A DNA stretch of 64,000 bases from Pengzhenrongella sp031582905 (GTDB lineage Bacteria; Actinomycetota; Actinomycetes; Actinomycetales; Cellulomonadaceae), in assembly GCF_031582905.1 (NCBI RefSeq), contig NZ_CP133990.1, positions 310,001 to 374,000 of the forward strand, given 5' to 3'. The notes below the pieces were generated by a model. It saw nothing but the letters and a program-made list of their open reading frames with translations, did no database searches and had not been told where the DNA came from. Made by a program: the position numbers and the translations under genes. Shown here in pieces: positions 1 through 8,683 of this stretch (its first letter is position 1; each line of letters begins with the position of its first letter).

Positions 1-326
1 ATGTCGAAGTCCGTCCACGCGTCGACGAGCTCGGGCAGCACGCGGCTGTGCGGTCCGGAGCGGGTGATGTAGTGCGGGGTCGCCACGACGACCCCGTGCC
101 GGATCATCCCCGGCATCCCGACGGTCGCGCGGTCGGCGGGTGGCAGGTCCGCCGCGATGCCCGCGATCGTCTCGAGGAGCCGCTCCGGCGGCAGGGGGTA
201 GGGCGTGGGCACGCGGACCGCGGGCGCCCGCAGGGTCCCGGCGGCGTCCAGCACCGACGCCTTGATGCCGCCGCCACCGCAGTCGACGGCGAGGGTGTGC
301 GCGGTGCTCGAGGGAGGAGTGGACAC
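1..326 (-). CDS. ROK-family sugar kinase, polyphosphate glucokinase-like (3' end outside window)
   Basis: About 108 N-terminal residues are visible, read from a GTG at 326 on the minus strand. The start reads MSTPPSSSTAHTLAVDCGGG and continues with a phosphate-binding loop DCGGGGIK, the position of DxGGTxxK in ROK and polyphosphate glucokinases, then VGMPGMI. Family members phosphorylate glucose with polyphosphate or ATP in the cytosol. The usual Thr of the loop is Gly here, so substrate and phosphodonor cannot be assigned. It is divergent from truA with a 34-bp gap. The rest of the protein, including the catalytic Asp region, lies beyond the window edge. Confidence 0.6.
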   Translation of the reverse strand, partial: MSTPPSSTAHTLAVDCGGGGIKASVLDAAGTLRAPAVRVPTPYPLPPERLLETIAGIAADLPPADRATVGMPGMIRHGVVVATPHYITRSGPHSRVLPELVDAWTDFD

Positions 327-360
327 CGTCCCGACGGTACCCGGAGAGGGTGCGTAGGTT

Positions 361-1244
361 GTGGCGGTGCCTCGCATCCGACTCGACCTGTCCTACGACG
401 GCACCGACTTCGCCGGGTGGGCGCGTCAGCCCGGTCTGCGCACCGTGCAGGGCACCCTCGAGCAGGCGCTCGGCACGGTGCTGCGTCGTGACGCGCCGCG
501 AATCACGGTCGCCGGGCGGACCGACGCGGGCGTGCACGCCCGCGGACAGGTCGCGCACGTGGATCTCGACGACGAGGCGTGGCGGGACGTCACGGGGCGC
601 TCCGACCGGGCGCCGGGCGTCGCGCTCGTGGCGCGGCTGACCGGGGTCCTGCCGCGCGACGTCGTCGTCCACCGCACGGGGGTCGCACCGGCCGGGTTCG
701 ACGCCCGCTTCTCCGCGCTGCGGCGGCGGTACGCCTACCGGATCGCCGACGACGCGGCGCTGCGCGACCCGCTGCGCCGCGCGCACGTGCTGTGGCACCC
801 GCGCCCCCTGGAGGCCACCGCGATGCACGACGCCGCGCGGGCGCTCGTCGGGCACCACGACTTCGCGGCGTTCTGCAAGCCGCGGGAGGGCGCCACGACC
901 GTCCGCACGCTCGAGGTGCTCGACTGGGACCGACCGGCCCACGGCCCGGACGCCGGGCTGGTCGTCGCGGCCGTCCAGGCGGACGCGTTCTGCCACAGCA
1001 TGGTCCGGGCACTCGTGGGCGCGTCGATCGCCGTGGGGGAGGGACGGCGCCCGGTGGACTGGCCCGCTGCCCTCCTCGCGGGTCGGCGCCGGGACGCGGG
1101 CGGCGCCGTCGTGCCCGCGCACGGGCTCACGCTGGAGGAGGTCACCTACCCCCGGACGACGAGCTGGACGCCCGGGCCCGGCAGACGCGGGCGGTGCGGG
1201 TCGCGCTCGACCCCGGGCACGGCGGCGGCCGGCCCGCGGGGTGA
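361..1244 (+). CDS. truA: tRNA pseudouridine(38-40) synthase TruA (frameshifted near 1149-1153)
   Basis: TruA isomerises uridines 38-40 of the tRNA anticodon arm. The N-terminus (IRLDLSYDGTDFAGWARQPG) and the catalytic motif AGRTDAGVHA with Asp about residue 55 are clear, and the C-terminal FCHSMVRALVG motif is present. The start is GTG 361; a second in-frame GTG lies six bases on. After EEVTYP the frame breaks: a five-C run at 1149-1153 must be six C for the protein to continue as PDDELDARARQTRAVRV and stop at 1242-1244. Corrected length is about 294 aa, normal for the family. The break is probably a sequencing error because the rest of the gene is well conserved. Confidence 0.9.
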
Positions 1245-1274
1245 CCCCGCGGACCGGCCGCCGTCCGCCGGACC

Positions 1275-1688
1275 TCAGACGTCCGGGTCCTCCACGACGC
1301 GCACGGCCGCCTCCTCGGCGCTCGCCGCGCCGCCGTCGATCCCGGCGTCGGTCGCGAACATGTCGGTGCCGCCGCTCTCGACGGCGTCGCCGTCGGCGAC
1401 CAGGCGCCCGGCGCGGTCGGGCTGGGTCGCGCCCTTCTCCGGCGCGTCCCAGATCTCGGGCTCCTCCTGCGCGACGCGCTGGTCGAGCGTCTCGCCGTGC
1501 ACCTCCTCCCACGCCGTCTCGCCGAAGTGGTTGCTGCGGTCGCGCTCGGGCGGGGACGTGCCCAGGTCGAGCAGCTCGTCGGGGCTGCCGCCGGACATCG
1601 AGTCCTCACCGGGGATCTGGTTGCTGTCGCCCTCGGTGCCGGTGGCCGCGTCCGTGCTGGTGGCTGGTGTGTCGTCCATGGTGCTCAT
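1275..1688 (-). CDS. DUF5709 domain protein, small acidic actinobacterial protein
   Basis: A 137-aa very acidic protein without membrane segments or signal peptide. The central part, LDLGTSPPERDRSNHFGETA followed by GETLDQRVAQEEPE, matches the pattern I associate with DUF5709 proteins of actinobacteria, where a line about doubly-dealing DxL, SPPER and GETLD...QEEP is conserved. Function is unknown. The start is ATG 1688; an in-frame ATG nine bases downstream is an alternative. It converges on truA (30-bp gap) and diverges from the ABC-F gene. The other plus-strand frames here are shadows. Confidence 0.6.
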   Translation of the reverse strand: MSTMDDTPATSTDAATGTEGDSNQIPGEDSMSGGSPDELLDLGTSPPERDRSNHFGETAWEEVHGETLDQRVAQEEPEIWDAPEKGATQPDRAGRLVADGDAVESGGTDMFATDAGIDGGAASAEEAAVRVVEDPDV

Positions 1689-1776
1689 GACTCCACGGTG
1701 GCACCGGCTCCCGCACTTCGCCATGCGAGGTCCCCGGGCGTCGTCGGCGGCGCCGCACATCCACCACACTGGGGCG

Positions 1777-3458
1777 GTGGGACACGTCGACATCAGCTCC
1801 GTCAGCTTCTGGCTCCCGGACGGCCGCCCGCTCCTGGACGAGGTCGACCTGCGGGTCGGGGACGGCGCCAAGGTCGCCCTGGTCGGGCCGAACGGGGCGG
1901 GCAAGACGACGCTCCTGCGCATCGTCGCCGGCGACGTCGCGCCGCACGCCGGCACGGTCGCGCGCAGCGGTGGGCTCGCGGTCATGCGCCAGTTCGTCGG
2001 CCGGATCGACGACGACCGGTCGGTCCGGGACCTGCTCGCGTCCCTCGCCCCCGCCGCCGTCCGGGACGCGGCGGCCGAGCTCGCCGCGGCCGAGCTCGCG
2101 ATCATGGAGGTCGACGACGAGCCCGCGCAGATGCGCTACGCGACGGCGCTCGTCGACTGGGCCGACGTGGGCGGGTACGAGGCCGAGGCGGGCTGGGACC
2201 AGGTCACCGACACCGTGCTGTCAGTGCCGTTCGAGCGGGCGCAGTTCCGGGAGGTCCGCACGCTGTCCGGCGGCGAGCAGAAGCGGCTCGTCCTCGAGGC
2301 GCTGCTGCGCGGCCCGGAGGAGGTCCTGCTGCTGGACGAGCCGGACAACTACCTCGACGTGCCGACCAAGCGCTGGCTCGAGCGCGAGCTCGCCGCGAGC
2401 CCGAAGACCGTCCTGTACGTGAGCCACGACCGCGAGCTGCTCTCCCGCACCGCGACCCAGGTGGCCAGCGTCGAGCCGACCCCCGCGGGGTCGACGGTGT
2501 GGGTGCACGGGGGCGGGTTCCTCACCTTCGGTGCGGCCCGGGAGGACCGGCGGTCCCGGCTCGAGGAGCTGCTGCGCCGGTGGGAGGAGGAGCACGCCAA
2601 GCTCAAGGAGCTCGTCCACACGCTGAAGAACAAGGCGGCCTTCAACGACGGGCTCGCGTCGCGCTACTCGGCCGCGCAGACCCGCCTGCGCAAGTTCGAG
2701 GAGGCCGGGCCGCCGCAGGTCGTCGCCCGCGAGCAGAACGTCCGCGTGCGCCTGACCGGCGGCCGGACCGCCAAGCGCGCCGTCGTCGCGACCGCGCTGG
2801 CGCTGACCGGCCTCATGCACCCGTTCGACCTCGAGGTGTGGTTCGGCGAGCGCGTCGCCGTCCTGGGCTCCAACGGGTCGGGCAAGTCCCACTTCCTGCG
2901 GCTGCTCGCCGCGGGCGGGTCGGACCCCGACCGGGAGCACGAGCCGGCCGGCGACGCCGTCGTCGCGCCGGTCGCGCACACCGGACGCGTCGTGCTGGGC
3001 TCGCGCGTGCGTCCCGGCTGGTTCGCGCAGAACCACGCCCACCCCGAGCTGACGGGCCGCACGCTCCTGGAGATCCTGCACCGCGGTGACGAGCGCCGGT
3101 CCGGGATCGGCCGGGAGGCGGCCAGCAAGGCCCTCGACCGGTACGAGCTCGTCGCCGCGGCCGAGCAGGCGTACGACACGCTCTCCGGCGGGCAGCAGGC
3201 GCGGTTCCAGATCCTGCTGCTCGAGCTCGGCGGGGCCACCCTGCTGCTCCTGGACGAGCCGACCGACAACCTCGACCTGCACTCGGCGGAGGCGCTCGAG
3301 GCGGGGCTCGCGGCGTTCGAGGGCACGGTGCTCGCGGTGACCCACGACCGCTGGTTCGCCCGGGGTTCGACCGCTTCCTGGTCTTCGGGGCCGACGGCGA
3401 CGTCGTCGAGACGCCGGAGCCGGTGTGGGACGCCGGCCGGGTGCGCCGCGCGCGCTGA
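1777..3458 (+). CDS. ABC-F family ATPase, two NBDs, no membrane domain (frameshifted near 3362-3365)
   Basis: A soluble protein with two ABC ATPase domains in tandem. NBD1 has Walker A GPNGAGKTT, signature LSGGEQKR and Walker B LLLDEPDNYLD. NBD2 has GSNGSGKS, LSGGQQAR and LLLLDEPTDNLD. A charged linker between them (RRWEEEHAKLKELVHTLKNK) is the ABC-F interdomain arm. ABC-F proteins act on the ribosome in translation quality control or antibiotic protection rather than as transporters. The start is GTG 1777. The reading frame breaks at a four-G run (3362-3365). With five G the end reads FARGFDRFLVFGADGDVVE and stops at 3456-3458, about 560 aa. The exact subfamily is not resolved. Confidence 0.8.
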
Positions 3459-3480
3459 GGTGGGTGTGACGCAGAGCGTT

Positions 3481-3509
3481 TTGACCCCCGCGAGTCGTGC
3501 GGCTACTCT
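3481..3509 (+). promoter_or_regulatory. Vegetative promoter of rplM-rpsI
   Basis: A -35 box TTGACC (3481-3486) and a -10 box TACTCT (3504-3509) are separated by exactly 17 bp. They sit about 145 bp before the rplM start, leaving a long 5' leader. Leaders of this size before L13 can carry autoregulatory structure in other bacteria, but I could not recognise a known fold here. Confidence 0.6.
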
Positions 3510-3653
3510 GGTGTGTCGTTGTGCGTCCCGTCGTGGACCGGTGCTCCCACTCGCCGGCTCCTTCGCGTGGATGCGCACGCACCAGCACTCATCGGTCGTC
3601 CGCCCATGCGGGCGCGCCGGAGACCTCACTAAACGAAACGAAGGCTTACGACC

Positions 3654-4103
3654 GTGCGCACGTACACCCCGAAGCCCGGCGACGTCGAGCGGACCTGGCA
3701 CGTCATCGACGCGACCGATGTCGTCCTGGGCCGCCTCGCCACGCAGGTGGCCACCCTGCTGCGCGGCAAGCACAAGGCGACCTTTGCCCCCCACGTCGAC
3801 AACGGTGACTTCGTCATCGTCATCAACGCCGACAAGGTCGCGCTGACCGGCAACAAGCGCGAGACCAAGCTGGCCTACCGCCACTCGGGCTACCCGGGCG
3901 GTCTGCGGTCGGTCACGTACGCCGAGCTGCTGGACAAGCGCCCGGACCGTGCCGTGGAGAAGGCCGTGCGCGGCATGCTCCCGAAGAACTCGCTCGCCGC
4001 CCAGCAGCTGAGCAAGCTCAAGGTCTACACCGGCTCCGAGCACCCGCACGCGGCCCAGCAGCCGCAGCCCTTCGAGATCACCCAGGTCGCGCAGGGGGCC
4101 TGA
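3654..4103 (+). CDS. rplM: 50S ribosomal protein L13
   Basis: A 149-aa protein, start GTG 3654, beginning MRTYTPKPGDVERTWHVIDA with the diagnostic segments VLGRLATQVATLLRGKHK and RHSGYPGG. L13 is an early-assembling large-subunit protein. It is followed after 45 bp by rpsI, the conserved L13-S9 operon, and preceded by a strong promoter and a leader of roughly 140 nt. The C-terminus carries the usual actinobacterial tail (HPHAAQQPQPFEI). Confidence 0.98.
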   Translation: MRTYTPKPGDVERTWHVIDATDVVLGRLATQVATLLRGKHKATFAPHVDNGDFVIVINADKVALTGNKRETKLAYRHSGYPGGLRSVTYAELLDKRPDRAVEKAVRGMLPKNSLAAQQLSKLKVYTGSEHPHAAQQPQPFEITQVAQGA

Positions 4104-4148
4104 GCCCGCTGACGCCAGCCGTACACACAGGACGCGAGGACACCACCA

Positions 4149-4637
4149 GTGGCCGAGACCACGGTCGACATCGACCTTGAGGGCGACGACACGCCCACCA
4201 GCTACACCTCCGAGAGCGCGGCCCCGACGGGCCGTGGCCAGAGCATCACCGCGCCGGGCAACGCCCTGGGCCGCCGCAAGGAGGCCGTCGCCCGCGTCCG
4301 CCTCGTGCCCGGCACCGGCACGTGGAAGATCAACGGCCGCACCCTCGAGGAGTACTTCCCGAACAAGGTGCACCAGCAGCTCGTCAACTCCCCGCTGGCG
4401 CTCGTCGACGTCGAGGGCCGCTTCGACGTCGTCGCCCGCATCACCGGCGGTGGTGTGTCCGGCCAGGCCGGCGCGCTGCGCCTGGGGATCGCGCGTGCCC
4501 TCAACCTGATCGACGAGGAGCACAACCGCCCCGCCCTGAAGAAGGCCGGCTTCCTCACCCGTGACGCCCGCGTCGTGGAGCGCAAGAAGGCCGGCCTCAA
4601 GAAGGCGCGCAAGGCCCCGCAGTACTCCAAGCGCTGA
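4149..4637 (+). CDS. rpsI: 30S ribosomal protein S9
   Basis: A 162-aa protein from GTG 4149. It has an acidic N-terminal extension of about 35 residues typical of actinobacterial S9, the core LGRRKEAVARVRLVPGTG, GGGVSGQAGALRLGIARAL and the basic C-terminal tail KKARKAPQYSKR that reaches into the ribosomal P site. It is second in the rplM operon and is followed by a perfect 17-bp hairpin terminator. Confidence 0.98.
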   Translation: MAETTVDIDLEGDDTPTSYTSESAAPTGRGQSITAPGNALGRRKEAVARVRLVPGTGTWKINGRTLEEYFPNKVHQQLVNSPLALVDVEGRFDVVARITGGGVSGQAGALRLGIARALNLIDEEHNRPALKKAGFLTRDARVVERKKAGLKKARKAPQYSKR

Positions 4638-4651
4638 TCGCCCCGCGCTGA

Positions 4652-4689
4652 CCGACGGCCCCGATGGTCACGACCATCGGGGCCGTCGG
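4652..4689 (+). terminator. Hairpin terminator of rplM-rpsI
   Basis: A perfect 17-bp inverted repeat with arms 4652-4668 and 4673-4689 and a four-base loop CACG. No T-tract follows, as is common in high-GC actinobacteria. It separates rpsI from glmM, whose start is 48 bp beyond the hairpin. Confidence 0.75.
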
Positions 4690-4737
4690 TGTGTCACGAC
4701 CTCTCGCTCTCTCCGCACACGACAGGAGCACACACCC

Positions 4738-6086
4738 ATGGGACGTCTCTTCGGGACGGACGGCGTCAGAGGCGTGGCCAACCGCGACCTGACCGCCGAG
4801 CTCGCGCTCGACCTCTCCGTCGCCGCCGCGCACGTGCTCGGGTCGCTCGGCGCCTTCGCCGACAGCCGGCCGCGCGCCGTCATCGGGCGCGACCCGCGGG
4901 CGTCGGGGAGTTCCTCTCCGCCGCGACCGCCGCCGGCCTCGCCAGCGCCGGCGTCGACGTCGTGAACGTCGGGGTGCTGCCGACCCCGGCCGTGGCCTAC
5001 CTCACCGGCAAGCTGGGCGCCGACCTCGGGGTCGTGCTGTCCGCGTCGCACAACCCGATGCCGGACAACGGGATCAAGTTCTTCACCCGGGGCGGGGTCA
5101 AGCTGGACGACGCCGTCGAGGACGCCATCGAGGCGCGGCTGCGCGAGCCGTGGGAGCGCCCGACCGGCGCTGCCGTCGGGCGGATCAAGATGGACACCGG
5201 CCACGCCGGTGACGAGTACGTCGAGCACCTGGTGGCCTCGATCTCCACCCCGCTCGAGGGCCTGCGCATCGCCGTCGACTGCGCCAACGGCGCGGCCAGC
5301 GAGGTCGGCCCGCAGGCGCTGCGCGAGGCCGGCGCCGACGTCGTCGTCATCAACGGCTCGCCGGACGGCCGCAACATCAACGAGCAGTGCGGGTCCACGC
5401 ACCCCGAGCAGCTGCAGGCCGTGACGGTCGCGTCCGGCGCCGACCTCGGCGTGGCGTTCGACGGTGACGCGGACCGCTGCCTCGCGGTCGACCACACCGG
5501 TGCGCTGGTCGACGGCGACCAGATCATGGGCGTGCTCGCGGTGGCGATGCGCGACGCGGGCACCCTGGCGCAGGACACGCTCGTCGCGACGGTCATGAGC
5601 AACCTCGGCCTCAAGCTGGCGATGACGGCGCAGGGCATCCGGATGCTCGAGACCGGCGTCGGCGACCGGTACGTGCTCGAGGAGATGCGCTCGGGCGGCT
5701 ACAGCCTGGGTGGGGAGCAGTCCGGCCACGTCATCATGGCCGCGCACGCGACCACCGGCGACGGGGTGCTCACCGCGCTCCAGCTCGCGTCCCGGGTCGC
5801 GGCCACGGGGCAGAAGCTCGCCGAGCTGGCCGGCATCGTCCAGCGGCTCCCGCAGGTGCTCGTCAACGTCTCCGGCGTCGACAAGAGCCGGTCGGCGACC
5901 GACCCCGCCCTGCTCGCCGCGGTGGCGGACGCCGAGGCGGCCCTCGGCACCACCGGGCGCGTGCTGCTGCGGTCCTCGGGGACCGAGCCGCTCGTGCGGG
6001 TCATGGTCGAGGCCGCGAGCCAGGACGACGCGCAGCGCATCGCGAGCGACCTCGCCGGCGTGGTCCGCACCCGGCTCGCGCTCTAG
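4738..6086 (+). CDS. glmM: Phosphoglucosamine mutase GlmM (frameshifted near 4905-4908)
   Basis: GlmM converts glucosamine 6-phosphate to glucosamine 1-phosphate for UDP-GlcNAc and peptidoglycan. It starts at ATG 4738 with MGRLFGTDGVRGVANRDLT. The phosphoserine loop SASHNPMPDNGIKFF, metal-binding FDGDADR and C-terminal RSSGTEPLVRVM are all present. The frame breaks inside RDPRASG: TCGGGGAG at 4903-4910 needs a fifth G to give RASGEFLSAATAAGL. Corrected length 449 aa is exactly family size. The same chromosome segment carries glmS 2.6 kb downstream. def begins 5 bp after the stop. Confidence 0.93.
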
Positions 6087-6090
6087 ACCC

Positions 6091-6729
6091 GTGAGCACGT
6101 CTGGGGTACCCAGCGTCGCCGAGCTGGTCGACCGCCTGCTGTCCGGGCCGGACCCCGCCCCGATCGTCCAGGCCGGTCACCCCGTCCTGCGACGCCCGGC
6201 GCTCCCGTACGACGGTCAGCTCGCCGACCTCGAGGACCTCCTCGCCCTCATGCGCCGCACCATGCACGCGGCTCCCGGTGTGGGTCTCGCGGCCCCGCAG
6301 GTCGGCATCCCGCTCGCCATCGCCGTCCTGGAGGACCCGGGGGTCGCGGACCCGGGCGTCCAGGTGCTGCGGGAACGCCCGCCGCTGCCGTACCGCGTGC
6401 TGGTCAACCCGCGGTACACGCCGGTCGGCGACGAGCGGGTGCCGTTCTACGAGGGCTGCCTGAGCGTGCGGGGCTGGGCCGCCGTGGTCGCACGCCACCG
6501 GCAGGTCCACCTGACCGGCCAGGACGAGACCGGGCGGGCGCTCGACGAGGTCGTCACGGGGTGGCCCGCGCGCATCGTGCAGCACGAGACGGACCACCTG
6601 AACGGCACGCTCTACGTGGACCGCGCCGAGCTCCGGTCGCTGACCTCCGACGACGGCATCGGAGCCGCACTGGCGGCCGAGCCGTCGCCCGCGACGGCGG
6701 CCCGGGTGCTCGGGTTCGACCTCGGTTGA
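6091..6729 (+). CDS. def: Peptide deformylase
   Basis: Removes the formyl group from nascent N-terminal methionine. All three metal/catalytic motifs are intact: GVGLAAPQ at residues 63-70, EGCLSV at 121-126 with the metal-ligand Cys123, and QHETDH around 164-169 containing the HExxH ligands and catalytic Glu. The protein is 212 aa from GTG 6091. It starts 5 bp after the glmM stop and is probably cotranscribed with glmM. The N-terminal 25 residues extend beyond the minimal enzyme, as in other actinobacterial deformylases. Confidence 0.93.
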   Translation: MSTSGVPSVAELVDRLLSGPDPAPIVQAGHPVLRRPALPYDGQLADLEDLLALMRRTMHAAPGVGLAAPQVGIPLAIAVLEDPGVADPGVQVLRERPPLPYRVLVNPRYTPVGDERVPFYEGCLSVRGWAAVVARHRQVHLTGQDETGRALDEVVTGWPARIVQHETDHLNGTLYVDRAELRSLTSDDGIGAALAAEPSPATAARVLGFDLG

Positions 6730-6963
6730 GTCATCCTGCGGGCCCCCGGGATCCACCCCGAGGCGGATGCCGAGCGCTCCGGCGGCGCGTGAGGATGGGT
6801 TCGCCCCGTCGCCGGACCGGTCGGGGTGAACGTCCGGCCAACCCGGGGCCAACCAGGGAAAACCCTGATGACCGCGGGTGGCACCCGTCCCTAGGCTGGC
6901 GGTCGTGCGCAGGCGATCTGCGCACCCGGCCCGCCGGACGCCGACACCAGGAGCTGATGACAC

Positions 6964-7637
6964 GTGCTGGAGGAGTGGCTCCTCGCGCTCGCGGCGTCCC
7001 CCTGGTCTACGCCGCCATGTACCTGTTCGCGACGATCGACGGGTTCTTCCCACCGGTCCCCAGCGAGTCGGTCGTCATCGCGCTGGCCGCGGTCGCGATG
7101 GCGACGGGTGAGCCGAACCTCTGGCTCGTGATGGCGGTCGCAGCCGCCGGTGCGTTCACCGGCGACCAGGTCGCCTACGCGATCGGTCGCCGGGTCAAGG
7201 TGCGCAGCACCCGGCTGCTGCGCAGCCGCCGGGCACAGCGCACCCTGGACTGGGCCGAGCTCGCCCTGGCCAGCCGGGGGGCCTCGTTCATCATCGGCGC
7301 CCGCTACATCCCCGTCGGGCGGGTCGCGGTCAACATGACGGCCGGCGCGGTCGGCTACCCGCGCGGCCGGTTCACCGGGCTGACCGCGCTCGCGGCCGTC
7401 TCGTGGGCGCTGTACTCGACGGCGATCGGGGTCGGCGCCGGGGCCTGGCTGCACGACCGGCCGATGGTGGCCGTCGTCGTCGGGGTCGTCGGCGGGGTCG
7501 TCATCGGGCTCGTCGTGGACTGGGCCATCGGGCGGGCGCAGGGGCGCCCACGGCTGCGTGCCCGGGTGAGCTCGCCCCCGGTCACCGTGCGCCGTGAGCC
7601 GGCCGCTGCCCTGGTCGCACCGGCCCGCGACGTCTGA
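6964..7637 (+). CDS. DedA-family membrane protein (frameshifted near 7000)
   Basis: DedA/SNARE-associated proteins are multi-pass membrane proteins, some of which flip undecaprenyl phosphate or phospholipids. Here the body contains YAAMYLFATIDGFFPPVPSE, a Gly/Pro-rich re-entrant motif (GARYIPVGRVAVNMTAGAVG) and several hydrophobic segments, then a basic C-terminal tail. The start is GTG 6964 reading MLEEWLLALAASP. One base is missing at the join SPW-VYAAM (CCCTGGTC should be CCCTGGGTC, or one more C), giving a corrected 224 aa. The 234 bp upstream hold no gene. It converges on coaA. Confidence 0.8.
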
Positions 7638-7650
7638 CCAGCCGTCAGAC
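7632..7650. terminator. Small hairpin spanning the stop codons of dedA and coaA
   Basis: A seven-bp perfect inverted repeat GTCTGAC / GTCAGAC with loop CAGCC. The TGA of the dedA-like gene and the TGA of coaA on the other strand each lie inside one arm. It may act as a compact bidirectional terminator between convergent genes. The stem is short, so confidence is modest. Confidence 0.35.
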
Positions 7651-8600
7651 CTTGCGCAGCCGGGCGCGCTGCACGGCGTGGTCCGCGCCCTTGGTCAGAA
7701 CCAGGGTCGCGCGGCTGCGGGTGGGCAGGATGTTCTGCACGAGGTTCGGTGCGTTGATGGAGTCCCAGATCATCTCCGCCCGGGCCACCGCCTCGTCGTC
7801 GCTGAGGTCGGCGTAGCGGCGGAAGTACGACTCCGGCCGGGAGAACGCCGTCCGGCGCAGCGACAGGAACCGGTCCACGTACCACTGGCGCACGTCGGAC
7901 GTGCGCGCGTCGACGTAGATGGAGAAGTCGAAGAAGTCACTCACGGTCAGGCTCGACGCGCCCTCGACGGTGGGGCGCGACGGCTGCAGCACGTTGAGGC
8001 CCTCGACGATGAGGACGTCCGGGCGGCGCACGACGACCTCGCCGCCGGGCACGATGTCGTAGCGGAGGTGGTCGTAGACCGGAGCGGTCACCTCGGGCCG
8101 GCCCGCCTTGACCTTGGACAGGAACCGCACCAGCGCGCGGCGGTCGTAGGACTCCGGGAACCCCTTGCGGTCCATGAGGCCGCGCCGCTCCAGCTCGGCG
8201 TTGGGGTACAGGAAGCCGTCGGTCGTCACGAGCTCAACCCGGGGGTCTGCGGCCAGCGCGCCATGAGCTCGCGCAGCAGGCGTGCGGTGGTGGACTTGCC
8301 CACCGCGACCGAGCCGGCCACCCCGATGACGAAGGGCGTCCCTCCGGAGTCCTCGCCGAGGAAGGTCGTCGACGCCCGGTGCAGGTGCCGGGTCGCCTCG
8401 ACGTAGAGCGTGAGCAGCCGCGACAGCGGGCGGTACACCGCGTCGACCTCGGCGAGGTCGATGGGGTCACCGAGCCCGCGCAGGTGCTCGACGTCCGCGT
8501 CGGTCAGCGGCAGCGGCGTCGACCCCGACAGTCGCGTCCACGCCTCCCGGTCGAGCTCCACGTAGGGGGTGGACGGGGTGAGGTCGACGGGGGCTGGCAC
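7645..8600 (-). CDS. coaA: Type I pantothenate kinase (frameshifted near 8241-8245)
   Basis: CoaA phosphorylates pantothenate in the first step of coenzyme A synthesis. It starts at ATG 8600 and has the P-loop GVAGSVAVGKSTTARLL, then VTTDGFLYPNAELERRG, the sequence FPESYDRRALVRFL and the C-terminal IYVDARTSDVRQWYVDRFL. A five-C coding-strand run (plus-strand G run 8241-8245) should be six, so that PQTPRVELVTTDGF is continuous; as written the protein stops early. Corrected length is about 318 aa, normal for type I. It is convergent with dedA and divergent from glmS. Confidence 0.92.
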
Positions 8601-8683
8601 GGGGCAATCTTGCCCGACGGTTCACCCGCCCGCGGCCCGTGATCAGCGGGGGCGCCCCATGGTCGCCGGTAGAGTTCGGGCCC

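Noticed and set aside
361..3846. A single 1161-codon frame joining truA, the ABC-F gene and part of rplM
   Set aside because: It links unrelated proteins because two frameshifts and high GC remove stop codons. The separate genes have their own starts and family ends.
8601..8683. glmS ribozyme in front of glmS
   Set aside because: The 83-bp gap is too short and lacks the ribozyme core. The element is mainly found in Firmicutes.
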